Shown here: positions 18,081 to 26,017 of the stretch, piece after piece
Position numbering within the stretch: the first letter of the stretch is position 1
How the letters are laid out: each line of letters starts with the position of its first letter
Source: UBA2266 sp964406945
GTDB taxonomy: Bacteria > Planctomycetota > Phycisphaerae > Sedimentisphaerales > Anaerobacaceae
Direction: 5' to 3'
NCBI GenBank assembly: GCA_964406945.1
Contig: CAYOTO010000015.1
Coordinates: 1 to 64,000 of the forward strand
DNA length: 64,000 bases
Position numbers and translations under genes: made by a program
The notes under the pieces: generated by a model
Databases searched by the model: none
The model's input: only the letters and a program-made list of their open reading frames with translations
What the model was told of the DNA's origin: nothing

Positions 18081-21000
18081 TCAGTCCAGCGCGGACTCGA
18101 AACGATAGGTCCCGGAAGCGATTGTGAGCACGGCCCTGCCGTCTTCGAAGAGGATCGGATCCACGTGATCGACCCGCTCGGCCGCGACGCCGTCGACCTC
18201 CACCGAGGCCAGATTCTTGGCGGGAATGGAAACTGTGGCTGTCGTATTGGGCGGGATCGAAACATCGAGAACGAAGGTATTTTCTTCTACTCGCCAGTGT
18301 GTCGTAATCGGGCCCCGGATGGAATGGTATGCAGCTTTTGCGTAAGTCAGAGAGCCCGGATGCGGTTCTATGCGTATACGGCCATAGCCCGGGTCTTGGG
18401 TATCGATTCCGGCCACCGTACTGAAAAGCCAGGCGCCGACCGAACCGAAAGCATAATGGTTGAAAGAGTTCATTCCGGGATCCTGAAAGCCCTTTTCCTC
18501 GGTCCAGCCGTCCCAGCGCTCCCAGATGGTCGTTGCGCCGTTTTTGATGCTGTAGCCCCAACTCGGGAATGTGTCCTGAAGCAGAAGTTTGAAAGCAACG
18601 TCTTCGTAACCGGTTTCGGTTAGGACGGGCAAAAGATAGCTCAGGCCTACAAAGCCGGTTGAGAGGTGATAATCCCGCTCTTTTATATCCGCGACAAGAT
18701 GCGCGGCCGCGGCAGCGCGTTTTTCGGAGGGCAAGAGGTCGAAATGCAGGGCGAGCAGGTAGCACGTTTGGGTTTCGCCTTTTATGCGGGCGCCTTGCGA
18801 CACAAAGGCTTTATTGAAAGCGGTTTTGATGCGGTTAAAGAGTTGTTCGTACTTGCGTGCGTCTTCGGTCCTGCCTGCTGCAGCGGCCATTTCCGAAAGC
18901 AGGCGCGTGCTGTACGCGAAATACGCGGTGGAGATAATGTCTTTTGGCGTATCGGAGTTGATCGAAACCCAGTCACCGTAGCCGTAATCGGGTCGGATGA
19001 GATTATCGCTGTTCTTTTCGAGCCAGGCGATCCACTTGGCCATTGCGTCATAGTGTTTGCGGATTATCCGCTCGTCGCCGTAGACTCTGTGGATTGTCCA
19101 GGGGCAGATAACGCCCGCATCGCCCCAGGCCGCCACACCGGCGCCCATGGCTACTTTCTGCGGAGCCACATCCGGAAATGCCCCTTCGGGGGTCTGGGCG
19201 TCGACGAGATCGACAAGCCATTTGGTGAAGAATGCAGCCACATCCATGTTGTAAGTCGCGGTCCTGATGAATATCTGGGCATCCCCGGTCCAGCCCAGTC
19301 GTTCGTCCCGCTGCGGACAGTCAGTTGGAACTTCGATAAAATTGCCCCGCTGGCTCCAGACGATATTTTGGTAGAGTTGATTAACCATCGGATCGGAACA
19401 CTCGAATTGTCCGGCCCGCGGCGTATCCGACTGCAGCACTATCCCCTTTACCGCATTGAGGGGAGGCTTGTTTCTGCAGCCTGTAAGCTCGACATAACGG
19501 AAGCCGTGGTAAGTAAAAGAGGGAGTCCAGCTCTGCTCGTCCCCGGAGCATATGAAAGTGTCGGTGCATCGGGCTTCGCGCAAATTCGTTGTGTATATGG
19601 TTCCGTCCGGGTTCAACATCTCCGCGAACCGCAGGGTCAGCTTGTCGCCGCGTTGGCTGCGGGCTTTTAACCTTACGATACCCGCAAAATTCTGGCCCAT
19701 ATCGTAGACGTAGACGCCGGGTTGGGGTTCCGTCATGCTTTTAGGATCCAGTTCCATAACCCGGCGAACCGCAACGCCGGGATAGGCCTGGAGCTTTCCG
19801 GGCCATTCTTCGGCTACAGCGACCTTCGCCCATCCGGAATCGTCGTAGCCCGGCCGCGTCCAGCCCGGCAATTCCAGGCGGGCGTCATAAGTCTCGCCCA
19901 TAAGGAAATCCGCGTCCAGGTGCGGACCATAAGTTGCTTTCCACGATCTGTCGGTTACTACCGCGTCGGACGTTCCGTCGGCGTACTCGATTTCCAACCT
20001 GGCCAAAAGGCGCGGTTCTTCGCCATAGTGCTCTCTTTTCCTTCCGAAACCGAGATATCCGGCGTACCAGCCGTCGGCGAGGACCGCTGCTATTGCATTT
20101 GAGCCCGATTCGACCAGGCCCGTTACATCGTAAGTGTGGTAGTAAACCCTGGTCGGATAATCCGTCCAGCCGGGGGTAAAATAGTCATTGCCCACGCGTT
20201 TGCCATTCACGTGCAAACGGTATAAACCCAGTGCAGTCGCATAGAGAGTTGCCCGTTCGACAGGTTTCCGGGCCTCGAATTCCCGCCGCAGATACGGCGG
20301 CGGTGGCAGGACGAGGTCGGGTTTGTGAACCGGTCCCCAGGGAGCCGCCCCTGCCGGTGCGACTGTCTTGGCGTTCGACCAGCCGCTGTCGTCGAAATCA
20401 GCTTTTTTCCACCCGTTATGCGAGGTATCGGCAGCTTTGCAAGAGTTGTCTATAGCGACAGCCAACGGATCGCCTGATTCGAACTCGACCAGCAGTTTGC
20501 CGCCCAGACCGGCAGGATTCGGCGCCTGGCCCTGGTTTTCGACGGCGATAGCGACGGTATTGAGGCCTTTCTTGAGCTTGGCCGTGATGTCAAGTGTGTA
20601 CGGCGGATTCCAGCCCTGAAACTTCTGTACGAATGAGCCGTTAAGATACAGGCTTCCCTCGTTGTCAGCGATCAGACGCATGCGAGCACGTTTTATCCGG
20701 GCCGCGGCGGGCACTTCGAAGACTTCGCGAAAGTAGCGGGTACCGATCGGCGCCGCTTCCCGGGGCTTAGGCTCATCGAACCAGACCCAATTGCAGCCTT
20801 CGAGAGTGAGAGGGTCCGGCTCGGTACCGATCTTGTGGCTTTCCGGCGTAGGAGCGTCGTATCCAATCCACTGCGCCTGCCATTGACGGCCGTTCAGAAG
20901 ACCCATAGTCCAGCTTGCGGGCCTGCTCCAGGCCGTAACGCGGTCGTTATTATCCCAGACCCGGACCTTCCAGAAACACCGCATGCGCGATTTGAGCGGT

Positions 21001-21317
21001 TTGCCCGCATAGGCGATTTGGTTCGTCCGGTCGGAGTTAATCTTGCCCGTATCCCAGAGATCACCAATATCCAGAGCGAGCTTTTCCGGGCTGGAGGCAA
21101 CAATTATGCGGAAAGCGGACTGCTCGCAGCCTCTCAAGCTGCTGCGAAGAATCCAGCTCAAACGTGGTTCGGGTTCGCCCAGGCCGAGTGGATCGGTCAG
21201 ATACTCGCATCTCAGATCGTTAACGCTGACATCGGCTGTGGGCCTCGACTGCATGGTGGCGCAGCCCGTATAGAACAGGAAAACGAGCGGAAAAACGTAC
21301 CGAATCGGGTTTCTCAT
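18081..21317 (-). CDS. GH78 alpha-L-rhamnosidase, lipoprotein
   Basis: Releases terminal alpha-L-rhamnose from plant or algal polysaccharides and glycosides. The 1078-residue protein has a lipobox FYTGC (Cys19), placing it on a membrane surface. Domains in order: N-terminal fibronectin-like sandwich (LRCEYLTDPLGLGEPEPRLS), an inserted beta-jelly-roll carrying SLYLNGSFVQ, a second sandwich (YATALGLYRLHVNGKRVG), and the (alpha/alpha)6 barrel. The barrel contains the GH78 acidic signature TDCPQRDERLGWTGDAQIF (about residue 655) and NGATTIWERWDGW (about 935). A C-terminal beta-sandwich closes the protein. A GGAG site precedes the ATG. It stands between lepB and gyrA without sugar-transport genes. 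Confidence 0.94.
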   Translation of the reverse strand: MRNPIRYVFPLVFLFYTGCATMQSRPTADVSVNDLRCEYLTDPLGLGEPEPRLSWILRSSLRGCEQSAFRIIVASSPEKLALDIGDLWDTGKINSDRTNQIAYAGKPLKSRMRCFWKVRVWDNNDRVTAWSRPASWTMGLLNGRQWQAQWIGYDAPTPESHKIGTEPDPLTLEGCNWVWFDEPKPREAAPIGTRYFREVFEVPAAARIKRARMRLIADNEGSLYLNGSFVQKFQGWNPPYTLDITAKLKKGLNTVAIAVENQGQAPNPAGLGGKLLVEFESGDPLAVAIDNSCKAADTSHNGWKKADFDDSGWSNAKTVAPAGAAPWGPVHKPDLVLPPPPYLRREFEARKPVERATLYATALGLYRLHVNGKRVGNDYFTPGWTDYPTRVYYHTYDVTGLVESGSNAIAAVLADGWYAGYLGFGRKREHYGEEPRLLARLEIEYADGTSDAVVTDRSWKATYGPHLDADFLMGETYDARLELPGWTRPGYDDSGWAKVAVAEEWPGKLQAYPGVAVRRVMELDPKSMTEPQPGVYVYDMGQNFAGIVRLKARSQRGDKLTLRFAEMLNPDGTIYTTNLREARCTDTFICSGDEQSWTPSFTYHGFRYVELTGCRNKPPLNAVKGIVLQSDTPRAGQFECSDPMVNQLYQNIVWSQRGNFIEVPTDCPQRDERLGWTGDAQIFIRTATYNMDVAAFFTKWLVDLVDAQTPEGAFPDVAPQKVAMGAGVAAWGDAGVICPWTIHRVYGDERIIRKHYDAMAKWIAWLEKNSDNLIRPDYGYGDWVSINSDTPKDIISTAYFAYSTRLLSEMAAAAGRTEDARKYEQLFNRIKTAFNKAFVSQGARIKGETQTCYLLALHFDLLPSEKRAAAAAHLVADIKERDYHLSTGFVGLSYLLPVLTETGYEDVAFKLLLQDTFPSWGYSIKNGATTIWERWDGWTEEKGFQDPGMNSFNHYAFGSVGAWLFSTVAGIDTQDPGYGRIRIEPHPGSLTYAKAAYHSIRGPITTHWRVEENTFVLDVSIPPNTTATVSIPAKNLASVEVDGVAAERVDHVDPILFEDGRAVLTIASGTYRFESALD

Positions 21318-21386
21318 CGTCGGAATCTCCTCGATAGACCGGTTGCCTGTAAAGGCCGCACTCTGCTCATGGAGCAGCAGCAGGCT

Positions 21387-22886
21387 CTATTCGTCTTTTC
21401 CGCCGTATATGAACCTCATCTGGCCCACATTGGGAATGAACGCGAAGCGAAAACGCCGGAACGGTTTAAAGCCAGCCGGCCAGTACACAAAGATCGCCTT
21501 TCCCACCATATAATCGCGGGGTACGACGCCCGGGCGGTAACTTTTGCCTTGATTGGCTATGCCGGGTTGAGACCACCATCTGCCGTCCTCACTGTTCGGG
21601 CTGTTGTCGCCGAGAACAAAGAATTCGTCCTCGTTCAACCGGAAAGGATTGCCCTCGACCGCCCTTCCGGACACAGGCCCGCCCGTATAATGGATATCCC
21701 TGAAAACCGCAACGTGAGCCAGGGTCAGTTTTCCGGCTCCCATAATCTCTACGACCGGGTTTTCTTCGGGTCGCCTCGGCCCGGCAGCGTCGGCCGAAAG
21801 CCCCAAATCGTGCTCCAGCGTTGCAGAGCCGAATCTCAGGACCAGTTTGTGGTCGACATTGGCGAAACTGAATGACGTGAGCTTGTCGGGTTCGGGCGCC
21901 GCTTTGCGCCGGCGCACCAGAATCTGTTCGTTTCCGTCTTCGATTTTCGAGATCACCATGTGCCCGCTCATGTCGACATAGCCTTCGTAGATTATGCCGT
22001 ACTTGCTCAGTGCAGCCCCCACGCGCCCCTGCAGTTCGGGTGTGCGAACTTCGAAGCGAATCATCAAATCGCTGGCAACGGGCCGCTTGAAATAGGCGCC
22101 GGGGCTGTTATAGGCGTAATTTGCGAGGAAATCGTCTGCGGACCTCGGCTGATAGCTGAGCAGATTGATACTGTTGGGATCGCTGTCCAGACTCAATAGA
22201 GTGGGGCTTGGTTCATTGACCCGCCAGTCGGAATCGCTCGGGTCAAAAGGATTAGTCCAGTTAAACGACCCCTGTTCAGGGCGGACCGGCTGGTAATCGT
22301 TGTTGTAAATCGGCATCCAGAGTTCTTTCTGGACTTTCGGGGGTTTACGCTGAATAACGCCGTCGACGTATATATCGCCGTCTATAATTTCGATCTCTTC
22401 GCCCGGCAGGCCGATGAGCCGCTTTATATAGTTGATTCGTGGATCCAGCGGGTTTTTGAAGACTACGACATCCCACCTGTCGGGCTCCATGAACTGGTAG
22501 ATGCACTTTAGTACCAGTATGCGATCACCGTTGGAGACGTGCATACCGCCACCCACCGGCTGTTTAAAGCCGCAACTGGGGCACTCGGAGCGGTATGTCT
22601 TGAGTGTTGCGCCGGGCGGAGGAATGTGATCCTCACGATAGCCGAAATTGCCCGGCACAAAGCCATAATCGTATCTATACCCGCATTGGGAGCATCTCAG
22701 GCGAAAATGGGCGCCTTTGAGCGTATCGGCCATGCTGCCGGTGGGAATTCGAAACGCTTCCATAACGAAGGCGCGGAACACAAAGGCCAGAATAAAAGCC
22801 GTTATGAGCCATTCGAACGTGTTGGCGATCTCCGCAGCTCTGTCTTTTCTGTCTTCGATGAGATTATTGGAACCTTTGGTCGTCAT
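21387..22886 (-). CDS. lepB: Signal peptidase I with zinc-ribbon and beta-rich insertions
   Basis: Inner-membrane leader peptidase that removes Sec and Tat signal peptides. The catalytic Ser is in RIPTGSMADTL (about residue 45) after a single membrane helix (WLITAFILAFVFRAFVMEAF); the general-base Lys is in NYIKRLIGLPGE; the late box is GDNSPNSEDGRWW. Typical bacterial enzymes have about 200-320 residues; this has 499. Two insertions explain that. A four-cysteine zinc ribbon (CSQCGYRYDYG, then CPSCGF) lies between the Ser box and GDRILV. A roughly 200-residue beta-rich segment lies between the Lys region and the late box. The ATG chosen precedes MTTKGSNN; the Arg/Pro-rich sequence further upstream in frame is not protein-like. 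Confidence 0.92.
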   Translation of the reverse strand: MTTKGSNNLIEDRKDRAAEIANTFEWLITAFILAFVFRAFVMEAFRIPTGSMADTLKGAHFRLRCSQCGYRYDYGFVPGNFGYREDHIPPPGATLKTYRSECPSCGFKQPVGGGMHVSNGDRILVLKCIYQFMEPDRWDVVVFKNPLDPRINYIKRLIGLPGEEIEIIDGDIYVDGVIQRKPPKVQKELWMPIYNNDYQPVRPEQGSFNWTNPFDPSDSDWRVNEPSPTLLSLDSDPNSINLLSYQPRSADDFLANYAYNSPGAYFKRPVASDLMIRFEVRTPELQGRVGAALSKYGIIYEGYVDMSGHMVISKIEDGNEQILVRRRKAAPEPDKLTSFSFANVDHKLVLRFGSATLEHDLGLSADAAGPRRPEENPVVEIMGAGKLTLAHVAVFRDIHYTGGPVSGRAVEGNPFRLNEDEFFVLGDNSPNSEDGRWWSQPGIANQGKSYRPGVVPRDYMVGKAIFVYWPAGFKPFRRFRFAFIPNVGQMRFIYGGKDE

Positions 22887-23237
22887 ATTATTATACCTGG
22901 CGAGCGTTGCTGTGCCTGTAAAAGGTTGTCTTAAGAAGGGCAACGCATCCGAAAAGACGCAATTATGCCCTGTTGTGGGGCTGCGGTCAACCTCGGATTG
23001 ATTATTACGACAATTTAGGCGTCCGGGTCGAGGATCGTGCAAAAAAAGCTGCGTTGACCGGCCTGCATTCGGCCGGCGGCGGCAGGTTCTCTCGTAATGC
23101 CGGCTCCCAGCCCGACAGGCTCTTCGAAAGACCGTCGGGAGGCGGAACTCAAGCCGACAAAGAAGAGTTTTAGTGTTGGAATTACCGGGTCGCGACGCCC
23201 TCAATCGGCTGTGTCCAAAAATTTTGTTCTAATTTGC
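22887..23237. other. Intergenic region upstream of lepB holding two strong hairpins
   Basis: No convincing gene. Two stem-loops stand out. At 23111-23139, CCCGAC/GTCGGG and inner TCTT/AAGA form a 12-pair stem with two small bulges. At 23058-23076, CCGGCC/GGCCGG encloses a 7-base loop. On the - strand (the lepB sense) the second hairpin is followed, after 10 bases, by a run of seven T (23047-23041). This could be a leader with an attenuator, a terminator for an unseen transcript, or just GC-rich sequence. Only the structure is seen; the role is a guess. Confidence 0.35.
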
Positions 23238-23266
23238 TTGCTGTTTAGAAGTCTTTATTGTATAGT
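23238..23266 (+). promoter_or_regulatory. Candidate sigma-70 promoter of the HU gene
   Basis: TTGCTG and TATAGT (5 of 6 to the -10 consensus) are separated by exactly 17 bases. A start near 23273 would leave an unusually long leader of almost 200 bases before the HU start codon. Confidence 0.5.
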
Positions 23267-23404
23267 GGTTTGCGATGTTTAGCACTTTTCGTCGGAGGCT
23301 TGCATGCGGTAAGATCAGGTGCTCGTGAGTTCGACTTATCGGCGAAAAGTCGGAGAGCTTTTATGAGGTGAGCTGGTGGTATCCAGGCGGCGTAAATCGT
23401 GGAG

Positions 23405-23464
23405 ATTGGCTTTCCCCAATACAAGCGGAGTTCGGTATTGCAGGTAATCCTTCCTGAAGTGAGG
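23405..23464 (+). promoter_or_regulatory. Folded leader of the HU gene with competing stems
   Basis: Three short stems lie just before the start codon. ATTGG/CCAAT (23405-23420) and CAATAC/GTATTG (23417-23440) share bases, so only one can form at a time. CCTT (23449-23452) can pair with the ribosome site GAGG (23461-23464). Together with the long leader this suggests translational control, but short stems like these are common by chance. Confidence 0.3.
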
Positions 23465-23470
23465 TAGTCT

Positions 23471-23776
23471 ATGGCAACAGTTACCAAGAAAGAACTAATA
23501 GACCGCATTGCGGAGATGACGCAGGCCAAGCGTGTAACGGTTAAGGTGGTAATCCAGGCCTTTCTCGACGAGATAACGAGCGAATTGTGCAAGAACAATC
23601 GCCTGGAGTTCAGGGATTTCGGGGTATTCGAGACGAAGGTCCGTGCGGCCAGGAAGGCTCAGAACCCGAAAACCCTGGAGCGCGTGCAGGTTCCTGCAAA
23701 GCGGACTGTGAAGTTCAAGATGGGAAGACTTATGCGGGAGAATCTGTGCGAGGCCGAAACGGCGGAAGCAAAGTAA
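23471..23776 (+). CDS. HU/IHF-family nucleoid DNA-binding protein
   Basis: Small dimeric DNA-bending protein of the bacterial nucleoid. The 101-residue sequence has the family layout: two N-terminal helices (MATVTKKELIDRIAEM, then VVIQAFLDEITSEL), the saddle strands with LEFRDFGVFETK, and the beta-arm ending in RTVKFKMGRLMRE. The arm-tip region KTLERVQVPAKRTV has the conserved Pro that intercalates into DNA. A GAGG ribosome site is 7 bases before the ATG. It follows a long leader with its own promoter and is 91 bases before the cold-shock gene. Whether it is closer to HU or IHF cannot be settled by eye. Confidence 0.95.
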   Translation: MATVTKKELIDRIAEMTQAKRVTVKVVIQAFLDEITSELCKNNRLEFRDFGVFETKVRAARKAQNPKTLERVQVPAKRTVKFKMGRLMRENLCEAETAEAK

Positions 23777-23867
23777 GGCAGCATCGGAGAATTGGGGGGC
23801 GGCCGGAGCATATATCCGACCACCGGATGGGCAGAAAAAAGAACAAGTTCAACACAAGGAGTGGCAA

Positions 23868-24077
23868 ATGCCAGAGGGAAAAGTAAAATGGTTTAACCCA
23901 AGGAAGGGGTATGGTTTTATCGCGACCGAGGAAGGTCGGGATGTTTTCGTTCACTATGCGAGCATAAATGGTGATGGGTACCGTACGCTGACCGAAGGCG
24001 AGGCGGTAACCTTTGATATAGTCGACGGCGAAAAGGGCCCCAGAGCAAAGAACGTTACGCAGAAAGCAGAAGAATAG
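23868..24077 (+). CDS. Cold-shock domain protein (CspA family)
   Basis: A 69-residue single-stranded nucleic-acid-binding OB-fold protein. The family signatures are intact: GKVKWFNPRKGYGFI with RNP-1 (KGYGFI) and DVFVHYASI with RNP-2. It probably acts as an RNA chaperone. The ATG follows AAGGAG by 7 bases. The 5' leader is short, so the gene may be read through from the HU promoter upstream or have its own promoter. Nothing in the sequence shows cold induction. Confidence 0.95.
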   Translation: MPEGKVKWFNPRKGYGFIATEEGRDVFVHYASINGDGYRTLTEGEAVTFDIVDGEKGPRAKNVTQKAEE

Positions 24078-24142
24078 CTGAGCGAGACAGCAGCATCTTT
24101 GACATCAGCTTAACGCATGCCTGGTAACACCGCCGCTCGTCG

Positions 24143-24186
24143 ACTAACGGCATAAGGAAATCGTAGTGCCGAGTTAGTTGGGCACT
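24143..24186 (+). promoter_or_regulatory. Mutually exclusive stems between the cold-shock and HNH genes
   Basis: ACTAACGGCA (24143-24152) can pair with TGCCgaGTTAGT (24167-24178), a 10-pair stem with a 2-base bulge. AGTGCC (24165-24170) can instead pair with GGCACT (24181-24186). The two share TGCC, an arrangement like attenuators or RNA switches, but neither stem is followed by a T-run. Confidence 0.3.
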
Positions 24187-24217
24187 CATAAGCGATTCGC
24201 AACAAGAGGCGGCAACC

Positions 24218-24853
24218 ATGCTCGACGCACAGCCAAAATCCGGACTCGACTGCAGCGTCCTGGTTCTGAACAAGCACTATATGGCTATCAGAATCATAGG
24301 GGCGCGGCGGGCATTTTCTCTTCTTTGTCGCGAGTTGGCGGAAGTCGTCTCCCTGGAAGAAGGCAGCTATTTCAACTACAGCTTCGATAGCTGGCGCCAG
24401 GTAAGTCAGTTCAGGCGAGAGTTCGAACCTGATGGGCATGACTGGGTTTCTACAGTGAACTTTCACGTAGCGGTGCCTAGAATCGTAAGGCTGCTCTTTT
24501 ACGACCGCCTTCCCCGGACCGAGGTAAAGTTCAATCGCCGGAACATATTCGCCAGGGATAAGAGTAAGTGTCAGTACTGCGGCAAGCGCTTCTCGACCAG
24601 CGAGCTTTCGCTGGATCATGTGATTCCCCGCAGGGCCGGCGGCAAGGCCACCTGGGAGAATATCGTGTGCGCGTGCACCAGATGCAACGTCAAAAAAGGC
24701 GGGCGGACACCCCAGCAGGCCCACATGAAGCTGATTACCAAGCCGGTCAAACCCAAACACAACCCGCTGATCCATATCCACGTCGGCCATAAGCGCTACA
24801 GCAGTTGGAAGCAGTTTCTGGACCACGCTTACTGGTCGGTCGAACTGACCTGA
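24218..24853 (+). CDS. HNH endonuclease family protein
   Basis: A 211-residue protein with an HNH metal-dependent nuclease fold in its second half. It contains CQYCGKRF (about residue 121), LDHVIPRRAGGKATWENIV and CTRCNVKKGGRTP: two zinc-binding CxxC pairs plus the catalytic His and Asn of the H-N-H motif. The first 115 residues (LVLNKHYMAIRIIGARRAFS and on) match the common chromosomal HNH family often found as a housekeeping gene of unknown role, not a phage homing enzyme. AGAGG lies upstream of the ATG. No intron, toxin or restriction partner is nearby, so the physiological substrate is unknown. Confidence 0.88.
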   Translation: MLDAQPKSGLDCSVLVLNKHYMAIRIIGARRAFSLLCRELAEVVSLEEGSYFNYSFDSWRQVSQFRREFEPDGHDWVSTVNFHVAVPRIVRLLFYDRLPRTEVKFNRRNIFARDKSKCQYCGKRFSTSELSLDHVIPRRAGGKATWENIVCACTRCNVKKGGRTPQQAHMKLITKPVKPKHNPLIHIHVGHKRYSSWKQFLDHAYWSVELT

Positions 24854-24918
24854 AGTAGGCCTGAGTTCCGGAAGCAGAACAATATCTTGCGGCATACTCG
24901 GGAGTATCGGGCTTACTT

Positions 24919-25395
24919 ATGGATGCAAACACAGGCAAGGGCAAATCCAATTCGAGCGGGGAACAATCGGGGCAGGTTTCGCCCGCGGATGCGCGTGGGG
25001 CATTCGGCGGCGGCATCGGCGGATCTCTGGCCTGGATTATACTGACCGCCGGCGCGGCCCGTGACTGGGCGGTACTTGCGGCGGTAATTGTCGCAGGAAT
25101 CGGGCTGTACGTGGTATGTACAGCGCGATACAGGGCCGACAGGGCGAGATACTGGCGCATTGCGGCGTGGATGGCCGGGGCGTTGTGCGCAATCAACCTG
25201 CTGGTGGTCAACCTGCGATGGCATGTGTGGGTCGAAAAGCTGGCTTCGGTTCCACGGTACGGGCCGTTCGGCACAGTTCCTCTCTGGGCGCTGAACTGCA
25301 TTATTCTGGGCATTTTCGCCGGACTGGGGCTGATGTTCCTTCTTCGAAGCCGCTACGGCCGAGCCACAGGCGGTGATCAGGCGTCCGAAGCCTGA
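24919..25395 (+). CDS. Small integral membrane protein, unknown function
   Basis: A 158-residue protein not recognised as any family. A polar, Gly/Ser-rich N-terminus of about 30 residues is followed by four likely membrane helices: GGSLAWIILTAGA, DWAVLAAVIVAGIGLYVV, IAAWMAGALCAINLLVV and LWALNCIILGIFAGLGLMF. Basic loops (RYRADRARYWR, RSRYGRATGG) suggest topology with those loops inside. The only upstream purine-rich site, GGGAG, is 15 bases away, so the start is uncertain. Its 3' end overlaps a possible GTG extension of cobO, and the compact spacing points to an operon with cobO and ispD. Confidence 0.6.
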   Translation: MDANTGKGKSNSSGEQSGQVSPADARGAFGGGIGGSLAWIILTAGAARDWAVLAAVIVAGIGLYVVCTARYRADRARYWRIAAWMAGALCAINLLVVNLRWHVWVEKLASVPRYGPFGTVPLWALNCIILGIFAGLGLMFLLRSRYGRATGGDQASEA

Positions 25396-25444
25396 TCCAG
25401 GCTTTGATATTTACGCGGGACCGCAAACGCTGTACTATCGGTCT

Positions 25445-25987
25445 ATGCTGAAAAAAGGACTGGTCCAGATATATACAGGTGAAGGAAAGGGCAAAACAAC
25501 GGCGGCATTCGGGCTGGCGCTGCGAGCGGCGGGCCAGGGCAACAAGGTTCTGGTCTATCAGTTTCTCAAGCCGCCCTCGATGGATTCGGGCGAGCGATTT
25601 GCCATTGAGCGCTGGCGGGTCAAGATCAGAATCGAAGCGCTCGATGTCGATTGGAATGTGTTCGATTCACTGGGGCGGCAAAGCGATGTGGCCGAGGCGC
25701 GAAAGGCCATAGACCAGACAATGGAGCGGCTGGCCGAAACCGCTCAAAAGGGTTTTTACGATGTGATTGTGCTGGACGAGCTGGTGTTCTGTTTGGCCAA
25801 AAAGCTTGTGAAGTTCGAAGATGTAAAACGTATAGTCGAGACCAGAAGCCCGCGGGTTGAGCTGGTGATGACCGGCAGAGGCGCCGGCGAGGAACTGATC
25901 GGTCTGGCCGATCTGGTAACGGAGATGAAGAACGTAAAACATCCGTTCGACAGGGGCACAGTCGCTCGCCAGGGTATCGAGTACTGA
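25445..25987 (+). CDS. cobO: Cob(I)yrinic acid a,c-diamide adenosyltransferase
   Basis: Transfers the adenosyl group of ATP to the cobalt of corrinoids, completing coenzyme B12. The protein (180 residues) starts LVQIYTGEGKGKTTAAFGLA, the P-loop form (GEGKGKTT) that binds ATP in the reversed mode typical of the CobO/BtuR family. DVIVLDEL is the Walker B region, and VELVMTGRGAGEELIGLADL the conserved late block. A GTG 24 codons upstream in frame overlaps the previous gene, but the family normally begins just before the P-loop, so the ATG is preferred although its ribosome site is weak. No other B12 genes are near; a B12-type radical SAM gene occurs 18 kb away. Confidence 0.93.
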   Translation: MLKKGLVQIYTGEGKGKTTAAFGLALRAAGQGNKVLVYQFLKPPSMDSGERFAIERWRVKIRIEALDVDWNVFDSLGRQSDVAEARKAIDQTMERLAETAQKGFYDVIVLDELVFCLAKKLVKFEDVKRIVETRSPRVELVMTGRGAGEELIGLADLVTEMKNVKHPFDRGTVARQGIEY

Positions 25988-26017
25988 AACATTGGGCATT
26001 TTAAGCGAGGATGAGCA

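Noticed and set aside
22887..23204. In-frame N-terminal extension of lepB by about 106 residues
   Set aside because: The extra sequence is Arg/Pro-rich and unlike any signal peptidase; the family N-terminus fits the ATG at 22886, next to the membrane helix.
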